Numbered from the stretch's first letter, positions 11,547 to 22,990 are shown. The stretch: 64,000 bases of DNA from Tretioscincus oriximinensis (GCA_022410635.1 JAJVDF010000417.1:1081926-1145925), one strand, 5' to 3'. Numbers and translations are program-made. The notes: generated from the sequence alone by a model not told the origin.

Positions 11547-12589
11547 TTACTTTTCAAAATCTACTACAGTAGTACAGTTTCTTCTAATTCTAAGGAATTG
11601 AGAGTAAGGTAAGTTTCTTTTTAAGGGAGCTGGATGGAAACTCTCAAAATTTAAAAAGGAGTTCACATCTGTAGTTTTCCTATATAAATTGGTGTAGAAT
11701 TGATTGTCCTTAAAGGATATATACAAGTCCAGGAACTTTATAGAATGAACATCATGTGCAGACTCAAATTTAATGGAGTGATGTAAGTCATTAAGGAAAC
11801 ATATAAACTCCTTCAAAGATTCTTCGGAACCCAACCATATACAAAAANTATCATCCAATAACCTTTTCCAAACGTATATGTGTTGGGAAAAAACTGAGTT
11901 CTCCAATATGAGGTTTCTTTCAAAGTGGTCCATATATATATTAGCCATTTCTGGAGCAAACTTACATCCCATAGCTACTCCTGATGTTTGCCAATAAAAG
12001 TTATCCAAAAACAAAGTAATTCTTCTTGAGCGCCAGTTCTATTAAAGACAGAACAAAATGGGAAGGAGGATGTAAAACAGTCCTCGATTCCAGGAGTATC
12101 TCCATATTATCCAAAGCCTCGTCCTGTGGGATATTAGTGTATAATGATATAACATCCAAAGTTACAAATGGAGAACTGGGGGGGGGGGGACAAGTTATCT
12201 AAAAAATTAATGAAGTCTTTAGTATCCTTAATATATGACCCAATCTTTGTAAAAAATGGTTTAAGAAAACTGGCGGCATAAATTGCTAGGGGTTCTAATA
12301 TAGATCCACATCCAGCAACTATAGGACGTCCTGGTACAGGTGTTTTATGTTTGTGAATCTTGGGAAGTAAATAAAATCTGGGGGCCCTTTGTTGAGATTG
12401 TAGTAGGAATTCATACGGGTTTTTATTAATGTAGTCCATAGTCAAGGCTTCCTCCAGAGTGATTTTTATATCCATTAGAATGTGTGGGGTGGGGTCTTTA
12501 GGAAAAAATCTTATAGTTTTTTTCATTATCCAAGTGACGGTAGGATTCTTGAACGTAGTCCTCTCTACCCCATACCACAATAGCACCAC
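11547..12589 (-). pseudogene. PLE reverse transcriptase core (broken)
   Basis: The PLE RT signature PRFYLLPKIHK is followed by PVPGRPIVAG and SYIKDTKDFINFL. In another frame after a G homopolymer (about 12178-12191) comes the catalytic motif TLDVISLYTNIP (near 12140-12175). After a further one-base shift near 12010 comes QTSGVAMGCKFAPEMANIYM, then LLDD (about 11850-11862, with an 'n' next to it) at the second catalytic position, usually written as YIDD-like in active elements. Both aspartate motifs are therefore still recognisable. Two frameshifts and a stop near 11546 inactivate the copy. The enzyme would make cDNA from the PLE RNA. Confidence 0.88.
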
Positions 12590-13806
12590 CTTTATCGGCT
12601 GGTTTGATCACAATATTATTATTTTTATGTAGGCCCTCCAAGCCTTTAAACTGGGATCTGGTTAGATTGTACCAGCATTTGTTCCTCTGGGACTCAGACA
12701 GCTGGACTTCTCTGAGGGCCCTAGTTTCAAAGACTTTGATAAATGGGTCAGAATTAGGGGGGACAAATGAAGATTTGGGCTTAAATTCATTAAAATTATA
12801 AGATCTATCTTTATTCTCAACCACATAGGAGTTAGAGTTCTTATAGTAATTAGCCAGTTTTATCTTCCGAAACAGGTGTTGAAGTTCAACCATAGTGTTA
12901 AATTGGTTATGCAAGGGAGTAGGGACAAAAGAAAGTCCCTTTTCCAGAACTTCTTGCTCAACAGTAGACAACAAGTAATTGGAGATATTTACCACCTGGG
13001 TTTTATTAGGGATTTCCTTTTGTACATACTTCTGTGTCCATTTGTTCTTTGGTCTAGAGGCTTCTTTTTCGGCCAGTTTGTAGTATGTCGTTGGTATAAA
13101 AAAGGTCTTTCATTTTTGCTTATATCCGAAAGATTGTCAGACGAGGAATCTGTTCTACTCCCATACATACTAGATTCACCCCTACTAATATCAAGCGAAG
13201 TGTCAAAAGAGACCCTTTTAGGCTTAAGTGTATTAGTACAGGGCCTTCTATTCCAACTATACACTTTACCTTCAGCGTAGTCTTTTAAATCTCTTTGGAT
13301 TTTTTTTTAATTTGATCTCCTTCAACTCCTTGAATTGGGCCGTCACTTTTATATCCAACTCACGTAGCCTATCATTATATTTAGTAGGGGTGGAGTTGCC
13401 AAATGAATCTCTTTTAATGTTTTCCCCTTTATTCTTTAATATCTCTTTTTCTGCTTTGGAGGTGTCAATTAGTAAAATCATCAAGAGAGCATTTATTCAA
13501 AATGGCCTGCCATTTCTGAACGAACTCTTCATTATGTGGAAACATACCAGGGTTTTTGAGTATTCTCAAACCTCTTGGAATCATTTGAGCTTTACAGTAT
13601 TCGCCCAGTGACCCTATATGGGTATCAAGTTTCATAATTTTCACTTGATTATCCAACAAATGGTTCCAATTAGATGTTTCATGTTGCATATCTTCCTCAG
13701 AGAAGAAAGATGGTGTGTCCAATAAATTCTTAATCTGGTCGGAAGAATAACTAAAGGTCTCANGTTTGCCTGCCATAACTACACCTGCTAAAGCAGCAAT
13801 ACACAC
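12498..13806 (-). pseudogene. PLE ORF, N-terminal part
   Basis: This is the region before the RT core, split over frames at about 13806-13465, 13484-13272, 13264-12989 and 12995-12498. The last piece has the conserved PLE stretch NNIVIKPADKGGAIVVWGRE followed by YVQESYRHLDN. In PLE polymerases this forms the N-terminal extension just before the fingers. The upstream parts are K/E/S-rich and contain no motif I can name. Frame changes at about 13470, 13270, 12990 and 12580 show decay, and the first codons are uncertain. It is contiguous with the RT below. Confidence 0.8.
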
Positions 13807-13843
13807 AAAAAATCAAACAAGGGGGAGAGAAGAAGGTACAAAA

Positions 13844-13886
13844 ACAAACAACCACACCTCTGCTCTGCAAAACCAAGGAATACAAA
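13844..13886 (+). repeat. PLE 43-bp direct repeat, right copy
   Basis: ACAAACAACCACACCTCT... ...ACCAAGGAATACAAA. Direct repeat of 10188-10230 with one mismatch (C/G); part of a terminal repeat in the same orientation at both ends. Confidence 0.9.
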
Positions 13887-13892
13887 CGAATA

Positions 13893-13953
13893 CTGGCAGG
13901 TTAAGAGAGATTTCAGAAAAAGTTTTTTTCTGAAATCTCTCTTAACCTGTCAG
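13893..13953. repeat. 24-bp stem hairpin at the PLE end
   Basis: CTGGCAGGTTAAGAGAGATT... pairs with ...AATCTCTCTTAACCTGTCAG over 24 bp with one mismatch. The A-rich and T-rich loop sides extend the pairing. It lies between the direct repeat and the right inverted arm. Confidence 0.9.
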
Positions 13954-13954
13954 T

Positions 13955-14118
13955 CTGACAGGGACCGTCATTCCAAGATGCTGCGCCTTCCGCTCTCCTA
14001 CTTAATTTCAGCCATGGCCAATTTCCTCCACTTTAGGTTTAATTCCACTTGGGTTTAATGTTATTGTTAATAAGCATCTTCTGTTTGTTGCGCGGGTTTT
14101 GGATTATTGTTAAGAAGC
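13955..14118 (-). repeat. PLE inverted arm, right
   Basis: Complement of 9994-10157. It follows directly on the hairpin at 13893-13953, which carries the same ACAGGTTAAGAGAGATTT word found outside the left arm at 9881-9902. Confidence 0.88.
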
Positions 14119-14127
14119 ACTACACTT

Positions 14128-14240
14128 GTTCATCTTAGTTCAGAAAGTCCAACAGGAGAAACATAGGTGGCATGAGCTTTTGCAGACACATCTACTTCTT
14201 CAGATGCCAGAGGACCAATGTCAAGAACAGACTTTATAGG
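14128..14240 (-). mobile_element. tail of a second Penelope-like family with hammerhead-like motif
   Basis: The minus strand reads GGCATCTGAAGAAGTAGATG then TGTCTGCAAAAGCTCATGCC, a pattern I associate with old vertebrate PLE tails. It folds like the motif at 10482: stem I GGCAU/AUGCC (14208-14204 with 14173-14169), CUGAAGA, an extra A, stem II GUAGA/UCUGC, then AAAA in place of GAAA. It lies 10 bp outside the first PLE and may be the older element it inserted next to. Confidence 0.55.
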
Positions 14241-17200
14241 AAACTATGTGTAGGTTTATGTTAATTTTCATAGGGTTTGTTATGTTAGCTTTTGCCATCT
14301 CCTACATGCAGTTTCCTATAATAAAAGTTGTTTTATAGCGCAGCAACAACATGTTGTTGGTAGCAAAACTGAACCAATTTACCCCAATTCCCAGGACACC
14401 CACCCCCATTTTTTAGGACAGTCCTGGATGCAAAGGTGTATGATAACCCTTGAAGCAAGAGAAATACAGGAATATTTAATATTATGATCCTCACAAATCA
14501 ATCTTTGCAAACTGTTATATAAGAATGTAATGTAAGATTTTTTAATATGAATATATTTCAAGCTATCTATAGGAAAATATGCAATAGCCTTCCTTTTTCT
14601 GTTATTGGATGTAATTAAGTTTACTGCAAAAATACTAAAAAAATCCAAAATACTGAATAAAAATAATTTAAATTCAAATAAATAAAATTTGTTTTGTAGC
14701 AAAGCTCTAAATTTAAAGGAAGGGACTATAGTGATATACCAAATTGTCTTTACTATTTAAAAATAAATAAATTTGGAGCTTGGGGTTTGCTATCAAGAGT
14801 TGCTATCAAAATCCAATAAGTAGACTGGATCCCAACCCAATAAGCAGATCCAAACTTATTGTGCAGCCTGTAATAATTGCTTAATTAAATAGATAACATC
14901 AACATTTGTCACAACATTTTCAACCAACAGCATTAAACATTCCTTGGGTGAAAAAAAAAAGGAAATCCAATAAGTTATGGAGACCATAATTCCCTCAGAA
15001 AAGCAATAATAACTCATCCACCTTTTCTCCTCCCTTTAAATTTTCCAGTAATTAATAGAAAGTAAGTCTGGTCTAGTGGATTCAATGGCATTGAAAGTGA
15101 ACTGGAAATTTCCCTCAATCCAGTATAGTCAATTGACTTATCCAAGTGACCTTTTCAAGTCCAAATATTTTTTGGAAAACACCAAGACATTTTGAATAGG
15201 CATAAAAACTTCAGCAGAATTCTTCTCTTTCAGTGCAGTGACCATGTGACAAATAGGAGGTCATAACTGAACATACCATCTTCCAATTTAACGTACAAAT
15301 CTGCAGATAGGATACATGGAGAGTTGACCATTCTCTTCTATTCTTTCACATTTTCAGGTTTCCAGATAAATGTGTTTGCATCCCTCCCCCCCCCCCCACA
15401 TGATAAAATATATAGATGGATTTGCAAAAGGTGTGTGTCGCATAACAGGGTGGTTATTTATCTTGTTCAGGTACAAAATCCAGCGAAGAATTCTGAGTGC
15501 AAGTAAGTATAATAAGAGATTAAAAATGCTAATTCCGCCTCAATATCAGCCGCAATTGAAGCTTTGACATGTTCTAGTACATTAATGCAACTTTTCGGGT
15601 TTTAATTTGATTTACAATTATTCTTAATTGCTTACCTTGTTCAATAAAAGAACCCAGCGGAGCACAAGAAAACGCAAAAAAAAAAAATTCTAAAAGGCAG
15701 CAGAACCTTTTACAGAGGTTAAAATGAAACCTTTTTTAAGACGAAAGTGAGTAACACCTTACTGCTAATTATCGTGGTGCAGCCAACACCATTAAACAGC
15801 AGAAAAGCTCATTAAGAAGTGCTCCAACGTGCACTTGAAATTTATTGGGTCAAACAGAAGAACACAAGTTAGTAGCTATATTAGCCCTACATAGTAACCT
15901 TTATTTCTCTTCATAGGAATATTTTTTCACTGGAGCCTTAAGCATAATGAACCAGTGCTTTTAAATAAACAAAAATCCATTCTTAATGTAGTACAGGTTG
16001 CAAGACTGTTTATGATAATATTCAAAATTATCCTGATAAAACAGAAATGGAGAAGGAAAATTCAGCCAGTTGTGCATGGACCTAATTGGTTTAAGAAGCT
16101 CAATAGTCCACTTTTGGGGAGTAATCTCATCAAATCTATATTAAGAATGCATAATTCAGAATAGTAGTACAGATCAGTTAGTTCTTTACTTCTTTGAATG
16201 CTGTCTGTTCTGAAGTAATGGTGCATCTACACATTAATCAGATATGAGTGAGCATAGACATTTATAGAGGGACATGTGTCAAATCTGCATACTAACACAG
16301 GTGGTCTTGGTTCTAATACTGTCCAGTACAATAAAGTTCAATGCAAATCCAGATCAACCAAACTGAGATTTAACATAGATTTACAGTCGCATCATGGTAA
16401 GTGCATAAAGTGCTATTTTTTGGGACCATTTCATATTATCCTTTGGATTGCTTTCCTGGTTAGGTAATGGTACTCTGTGGTATAAGACATAGATTTCAAA
16501 ATACTTCTGCCTTATGACATCTACATCTTATGTGTATAACATCAACATAGCATATGGGTCGTGCTAAAATCTATTATATTCTGAGTATTTAACATTCATA
16601 TGACGGCATTAATATAACATTACCAATATAGTAAATAATGAAAAACGTATTACTATAATATTGCAAACATATATCAATTACTAAAATGACAAAGGGTTTG
16701 TGTGTATGTGTGCACGATGTGGCACTTCTTTTAAGCCGGTTTGAATCAAACCAGATTTGAGTGCTTGAGGGGAACTGGGTCATTTTAACGATTTGACTTT
16801 AATCAGTTTATGTGCAGCACCTTTTGCCCCATTACAAACAACTAAGCTCTTTAATTCGGCTTTCAAAATAAATAAGTTTGGACTGGTTCAAACTTCAAAT
16901 CAAAATGGATCATTTTTACTTTAGTTTGAGTTAAGAGAGTGTTACCAGGATAGGAGCAATGTGTAAAAGTATAAATTTCAGCAGTTGTTGAAGGTACAAT
17001 AATCTGCATTTGCTAAAACTTCCTCTTTTGCATGCCCATGCACCTCTGCTGTCCCTTTTTTTATAACAATCCTCTTCTTGGTGTGGTTTCATGGGGGAAG
17101 GGATAGTTATCCATTTATGAAATAAACACACTGGTAGCTAATGAAGCTGATTTGGTATAAGAAGCTAGTTCTGTTGTGCATTTTGAAAGAAGGAGGCAAC

Positions 17201-17669
17201 CTTTTAGAGGGAATAACTTCACCCCCATGATTGGCAGTAGGGGCAGGCCACTGACAGTGGTTGATGGGTCAATCCATATCAAATCAACCAGTTTAAATTA
17301 AATTGGTTGCTGACAAAATTTTATAATTTTTTATTTTTTCACCTATGATCGTACCATGTTCAGAGAATTGAAAACTGGTTATCATTAATTTTTTAGATGT
17401 TCAGTTTTTGGGGGGGCGCCCATTTTGTATGGCTGCGACAGCTGATTTTGCGTTTTGTAGAGGTTTGCGTTTACCTCTGTATCTCATTTGTTTTTAAAGA
17501 TATTCAGTTATAATAAAAACCATGTTAAAGAGCATTAAATTTACTATATTTTAACCTTAATTAATACTTAGCCTACTTATTAGTGAATAACAAAAAAAAT
17601 TATAAACGTTAAGCTTTTATAAAGACAAATTCTTGTTTTTGAACTTGAAAATTTTAAAGAAGAAATTAA
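14241..17669. other. AT-rich DNA without recognised genes
   Basis: Only chance ORFs are visible. There is a C run at about 15386-15398. The piece 16730-16920 has GGTTTGAATCAAACC-like palindromic words and may be a decayed DNA element. Confidence 0.45.
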
Positions 17670-17847
17670 GACCCCTTTTGGGGTGGTGGGGTTGAAAACC
17701 CAGTTTTGGGGTGCCTCCCAGTTATTTTTCAGGGGGGAAAAATCAAAAAAAGATTTTTTAATTTTTTTTCCTTCAGAAAAAAACGGGAGGCACCAAAAAA
17801 ATGGGTTTTCAACACACAAACTCAAAAGAGGTCATCTGGTTAGCCTA
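17670..17847. mobile_element. hairpin MITE, 'GACCAGATGACC' family, copy 1
   Basis: One arm, ACCCCTTTTGGGGTGG ... AACCCAGTTTTGGGGTGCCT, pairs with GGAGGCACCAAAAAAATGGG ... and AAAAGAGGTCATCTGGTTAG on the other side, through a T/A-rich loop. The outermost left end (GGCTGACCAGATGA) is missing here; the right end AGCCTA is present. Copies at 56649-56828 and 63531-63608 have both ends. No ORF. Confidence 0.75.
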
Positions 17848-17849
17848 CA

Positions 17850-18030
17850 TTAAACCATCCAAGAAAGATGACTGTCCAGCTTCTGTTTGAAGACTTCCCA
17901 GCGAAGGCAAACTCATCACCACCTGTGTCAAATTGTTCCATTGGTTTATCATCCTGTTAGAAGGTTTTTTGATATCTAATCTAAATCTACTCCCTTGCAG
18001 TTTCATCCCAGTTTCTAATCCTTCCATGTG
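17850..18030 (-). mobile_element. CR1-clade LINE C-terminal fragment
   Basis: The minus-strand peptide contains MKLQGSRFRLDIKKPS, NQWNNLTQVVMSLPSLGSLQ and TEAGQSSFLDGLM. This is the C-terminal end of a CR1-like ORF2 and the same subtype as 50370-50665. It is truncated on both sides and lies directly beside the hairpin MITE. Confidence 0.65.
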
Positions 18031-18733
18031 CCATGTATTAATAAAACAATGACGTTATTTTAATGATGTTAGATATCCTTCACATGGACATACAGGTTAC
18101 ATTGCCAAGAAAGCTACATTTGTTTATAAATGAACAATAGTGCTCCTGCAGATTCACAGAGGAGCCTTTCTATTAGGAAGAGCCTTACGGCCACAGTTTA
18201 CAATCAGTGAATATTTATATTAGCAGCAATTGCATCAGCAGTAATTATCTTATCAGAGAGAGGGGAAAAAAGGTTAAAAAGAAATTTCACCATTGGACAC
18301 CTGCTGGGTGGATAATTAAGTAGCTCTATGCCTTCTTTCATTACTGCATTCAATAATAGTTAAATACCAGGGATCCCAGTCGTAATCAGACATGATTTGA
18401 TGAGATATAGAAAAAGACAGGAACAAACCCAATGATTTCCTAAAAGTGCTAGAGGAAATTGCACATTTTGGGGTGGGTGGGGTATGCAAGGGTCTTCTGT
18501 TTATTTTGGGATATATTTCAGCTTTATTATGCTGTCAGTTCTATAAAAAGCTCTTCATGAAATCAGTGGGGAAATGTAGCTTCCAGTAGTTTATTTTTAA
18601 AAAAGAACAATTTCTTAGTGTAAAAGGAACACCAATTGATTCATAAAATAGTTGTAACATACCTATGTGAAGGCTGACTGTAAACAAATAGTAAGAACAT
18701 AGAAACAAAAGAGCACTGCTGAAATATGCCACT

Positions 18734-18893
18734 AAGGCTGCATCCCCACAACCCTTATTTATTCCACTATAACCAGATATTCCACAATAAAGCATGGATA
18801 TTCCAGAATAAATCCGTCCACACAGTGCTTTATTGCAGAATATCCAGATATAATGGAATAAATAAGTAGTGTAGGGATGCAGCCCGATTGTTT
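18734..18893. mobile_element. foldback MITE, 'GGCTGCATCCCCACA' family
   Basis: A ~160-bp near-palindrome. The left end GGCTGCATCCCCACA is the complement of the right end TGT-GGGATGCAGCC. Inside, CTTATTTATTCCA and TGGAATAAATAAG pair, then CAGATATTCCACAATAAAGCA pairs with TGCTTTATTGCAGAATATCCAG with a small mismatch. There is a central ATTCCAGAATA. No coding capacity. TAA precedes the left end, consistent with a TWA target preference, but the right flank (CGA) does not match. Confidence 0.75.
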
Positions 18894-19530
18894 CTGGATA
18901 TTCTATAAAATAAGACAAAGACAATTTCTTTATAAAGCCATTTTAGTGGCTTTAAAAACTACAATTAATCCATCATCACCCCCCAAAAGAACAGAGTTAT
19001 GATAACAGTAATAACTACTACAACAAAGAACTAATTCTGACACTTGTAAGAAGTATCGATTGAATAGACAGGGAGTGCATAATACAGGGGTTTTTCCTTA
19101 TGGTTTGCATAGTGCTGGCTAGCTGATATTCAACACCTTAAAGTTCTAGTGGGAGTCTCTGTATAAAATATCTAATAAGGATTGTTTGAAAGAGGAGGGA
19201 TGATGCTAAGAGTTAGAAGGAACAAAAAACTGAGACTTAGGCTGCCCATTAGAAGTCATGTGAATAATTCTCAATTTCCAGGCACAAAATGGCAAACTTA
19301 GAAAAGCAGATATAGGAGTTGTGAACTTCTTCTAACANTAAATAAAACCAACTCAATGCATATGGACTGTGCAGAGGTGATTAATTCAGCTCAAAGGGAA
19401 ACTGAAAAAACTGTTCTTGACAAGATTAAGTATTTTGGATAGGCTTCTCTTTTATATACTGTTTCCATCTAGGTCTCAACCAGTGACCTACTCAGTATAG
19501 AAAAGGACAATGATTGAACATTGCCACAGG
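18894..19530. other. no recognised feature
   Basis: AT-rich; nothing recognised. Confidence 0.45.
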
Positions 19531-20327
19531 AATCATTGTTGGGAATGATTTTTTCTGAAAAACATTTCACTAAAGCCCGTTACTCAACCATTCTCAGGGG
19601 AGAAAGGCCAATCTTACATTATACTAATGACATCTTTGTGAAAAGGGACAGATGATTGACTACATTTCTGCACTGGAGCTCAGGAATCCTAGGCTGTTCT
19701 GGTCTTTTCCTTTGCTTCCATCATGCCTGATCCAAAATAGGCCTTGTTGAAGTGACAGCTTATTGCCTTTTGACAACAAAGTAACTTTAACAACTTATAT
19801 TTCATCATCACCTTTACTGTCATTTTCACTGTCATCTGCTTAGCTGACTTTGTCTCCTCCTACTTCAACAACTCATCATGTCACTCAGAGATATGAGTAT
19901 AAAACAAACAAATTAGTACAAAAGGCAGAAAAAAAGAACATTTTTTTCAATGCCAGAAATATTCTGTCTTATCTGTGCAAAGATAAGAAGCTTTACTCTG
20001 AACTCTTAGCCACATTTCAATGGATCTAGCAGTAAGATGTCAACAGGTTTCTTACATACATCCCACATCTCAGTTCTTATCTGCTATTCATTGCAACTAG
20101 ATAAATATTAATGGATCAAAATGATCTCTCAACCCTTCATCATATTTCTATGGTGAAAGAAATATGTGCAAAAGTGAGTTCCAGTGCAGAAATGTAGTCA
20201 ATCATCTGTCCCTTTTCACAAAAAAGTCATTAGTATAATGTAAGATTGGCCTTCCTCCCCTGGGAATGGTTGAGTAATGGGCTTTAGTGAAATGTTTTTC
20301 AGAAAAAAATCCCTCCCAACAATGATT
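19531..20327. mobile_element. large foldback element with 151-bp inverted arms
   Basis: The left arm 19531-19681 and the right arm 20177-20327 are inverted copies, roughly nineteen bases in twenty identical. Both begin AATCATTGTTGGGA and run through CATTTCACTAAAGCCC, GGCCAATCTTACATTATACT and GACAGATGATTGACTACATT. About 495 bp lie between the arms with no ORF of note. It could be a non-autonomous DNA transposon with long terminal repeats or a local inverted duplication. Clear target duplications are not visible. Confidence 0.85.
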
Positions 20328-21429
20328 GTTTTGAAGGAGAGAAAGGAAATAAGAGTAGCATCAGATAAATTGTGAGTGGGATGGGGTGGTGGTTAACAGT
20401 CTTAGTTCTTTCATTCTTTTTCATTATTGATTGAAAAATCTGTAATTGATATAAAAGTTCCTGTCCATATTTAAAACAACTTTGAATTATGTGGATGGGT
20501 GAGGGTGTGCATCAATCTCTCTGCTTTCTGCCGTCATCCAAAAACCAATGAACAAAAATAGAATAAAAGAGATACAATTAGGGAAGCCAGAACCTAAAAT
20601 GCACCCTCTTCTTGAGGCTTTTGGGATAGAAGGGAAGCTAGGGGAACAAAATCAATCTCCTGCAGGGCAACAAAAGGAAACTAAATTGTTTTGTGTCTCA
20701 CAGCCATTATCCCACAGTTCAACATGTAATGTTTTTTTATTATCAACAATCATGTTCTAAGAGAGGTCCATTAACCTTCAGCAGAGTTAGTTCTCAAATT
20801 AAAGAACAAAATGTCAGTAATTAAATCACTCTTCCTTGGTGGTCTGGCAATTTCATTGTCAAATGTACCAAAGAAAATGAAAAGCTTTTAACACACTTAA
20901 AAATATTAACTATAATTAAATGACTTTGAAAGATCCCCATCAAAAAGGCTAATATTTGCTAAATAGAATAGCATTAGGAATGTCCACAAGAAAAATAAAA
21001 TGTGCAGTGTTTCAAACACTCTTTACATCTTCAGCCTGCTTAGAAACGATCAGAGTAAGGCTGAACAAAAAGGGTTTCAGATACTTTCATCCATATTCTA
21101 GTAAGTAAAGTAGTCTTTGACAGAGATAGGTAGGTAGAGAAAGTGATAGATAAATAGATAAATGTCAGCGCTTCCATTGCTTTCCCCTCAATTGGAAAGA
21201 CAGTGATGGGACCAGTTTTTCTCCATCATCATCATCAACATCAACATCAACATCAATCAAGCCAACCTTTTCACTCTCCTCTTTTACCCTTATCAAAAGT
21301 CTCCCTTATTTTTCTTCATTAGGGTGCTATTAGCACTTCACCAGAGTACTAACAGTTGTCTGTTTTCTGCAATTGTTGCTATTTCTCTTAAATCCATCTT
21401 TTTGATTAATTTACTCTGTATTTTGTATG
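20328..21429. other. no recognised gene; short ATC-type microsatellite
   Basis: AT-rich sequence with (AGAT)-like words near 21130-21165 and an (ATC)n/(ATCAAC)n tract at 21226-21259. Confidence 0.5.
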
Positions 21430-21952
21430 CTTTCCAGATTGGACTATTTTAATGTACTTTATATTGGACTGCTCTTGATAACTAGACTGCTGGTCAGAAA
21501 TAATTTGCCAAACCCATTATTATGCCAGTTTTGAAAGAGCTGCACTGGCTGCCAATAANGACCAAACTTTGCCTATAAGGACCTAAATAATTCCCACCCC
21601 CAAAAAAATATCTAAAGGAATGCCTTCTCCCATACCAGTCTGCCAATGCCTTAAGATCTGCAGTGGAGGGTCTCTTGAATATACCTCCTCAAAGAGGATG
21701 GGACCGCAAGATAGGGCATTACCCACGGCAGCCCCAGATTAAAGAATGCTTTTCCACTTGAGATGCATCAATCACTGTTCCTGTATTCATTCAGAAAATC
21801 TATTTAATGTTACCTTTGGCTGAAAAGGCAGCTCTCCCTTACCTAATTCAAGACATTGTTTTGATATTAAATCTGTCTTTATTACTAACTGCCACAAAAT
21901 CCTCGGGTTTAAGGCAGTATAGAAATGCAAATAAATAAATAGATAAGTAAGT
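21430..21952 (+). mobile_element. L2 LINE 3' fragment (decayed)
   Basis: It begins in the ORF2 C-terminus (TTGGACTATTTTAATGTACT encodes an LDYFNVLY-like version of the L2 LDYCNALY motif). It continues through the RSAxxG, FSVAAP-like and FRK-like regions to the 3' tail AACTGCCACAAAATCCTCGG and (AAATA)n. Several stops and indels make it non-coding. Confidence 0.75.
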
Positions 21953-21961
21953 GTTCTTTGC

Positions 21962-22172
21962 ATACATGTTATACAAATAGAATAACAGTCTATATCCTTG
22001 GGTAGTCCTCTTAAATTTTTCAGTCAATCAATTGTTCCATGTTTGGTTCTAGCTTCCCTTCTTAACCCTCAAAATTAAACAATCTGATATTTCTGTTTAA
22101 GAACTTACCAGAGTTGGTTGTGTTCCACGTGGTCAAAAACTTTAAAGTAGTCAGTTAAGCACAAGTGGATTT
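21962..22172 (-). mobile_element. BovB/RTE LINE RT fragment
   Basis: On the minus strand the part near 22094-22138 reads DYFKVFDHVEHNQLW, matching the RTE/BovB RT motif DY.KAFD.V.H..LW. The adjacent part contains the antisense CAATTGTTCCATGTTTGGTT word typical of BovB. BovB is the partner LINE of Sauria SINEs. Only ~210 bp remain, squeezed between L2 and CR1 fragments. Confidence 0.65.
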
Positions 22173-22179
22173 TTTCCAT

Positions 22180-22990
22180 AACAACATAAGAGGAACACTT
22201 CTCAAACAGGCTAGGGACCATCTAGTCCAGCATTCTGTCTCACATAATGGCCTGACGATTACATCTGGGCAATCTGAAGCAGAAGAAAACAAAATCTTCA
22301 CCTGTTCCCTGCAAATGCTATTTCAGGAATACTTCCTATTACTCCATCTCAGAGACAGTATCAAAAGCTCCATCCTAGTAGTTATTTATACCCTTGGCGT
22401 CCATGAACTTGCCTAATCCTGTCTTAAAACTATAAATGCTGCTAGCATCCACCACCAATTCTGGGAGTAAATTCCAAAGGTTGATAACTCTCTGGCTGGA
22501 AAAAAAATGTTCTGATATCTGTCCTCACTCTTCTGCCCATTTGTTTCAAGGAATGCCCCAGGGTCCTAGTGTGTGATNGAGNAAATATTTTTTCTTTATT
22601 CACCTTATCCATCCCGTGCCTGCTTTTAATCAGATCACCTCTTAAATGTCATATTTTGAAGCTGAAGATTTATAAAGAGGCAAAACAACACTTGCTGCTT
22701 TGTTCTCAGTTCCTTTCCTAATTATCGGTAACATTGAATTTGCTTTTTTGCTGCTGCTGCACATTGGGTTGACACCTTCACTGAGCTATCCACCATCACT
22801 ACAAGATCTTTTCCCTGCACTCTCACAGAAAGCTTGGTTCCTATCAGTTGGTAGGAGTAATTGGGGTTCTTTGCCTCAATGAGCGATGAGTTTGCAATTA
22901 AGTTGAAGTGCATTTGCCACTTAGTTGCCCACATGCCCAATTTAGTAGATCACACTAGAGCTCTTTACATTCACTTTCTGATTTCACTAC
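22180..22990 (-). mobile_element. CR1-clade LINE 3' part (decayed)
   Basis: Reading from 22990 down, it contains the peptide KWQMHFNL, then NPNYSYQLIGTKLSVRVQGK, DLVVMVDSSVKVSTQCAAAA, then the C-terminal region, and a 3' UTR ending in GTTCCTCTTATGTTGTT near 22182. This is the classical CR1-type 3' end. It retains no uninterrupted frame. Confidence 0.75.

Larger units (their letters stand above)
9881..14118 (-). mobile_element. Penelope-like element (PLE), nearly full span, decayed
   Basis: A minus-strand retroelement of about 4.2 kb. Reading from 13806 down, there is an N-terminal region, a PLE-type reverse transcriptase and a C-terminal GIY-YIG endonuclease. The termini have a complex repeat structure. 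Inverted arms of 164 bp lie at 9994-10157 and 13955-14118, and a 43-bp direct repeat at 10188-10230 and 13844-13886 (one mismatch). A long hairpin lies at 13893-13953. A copy of the hairpin arm, ACTGACAGGTTAAGAGAG, also sits at 9881 beyond the left arm. Such complex terminal repeats are known for PLEs. The coding region is split over several frames, so the copy is dead. Confidence 0.88.

Noticed and set aside
12178..12191. G homopolymer in the PLE RT as possible programmed frameshift site
   Set aside because: Other frameshifts and stops are present in the same ORF, so simple decay or a miscounted homopolymer explains it.
18541..18924. 127-residue minus-strand ORF
   Set aside because: More than half of it lies inside the palindromic MITE at 18734-18893, so it is not a gene.
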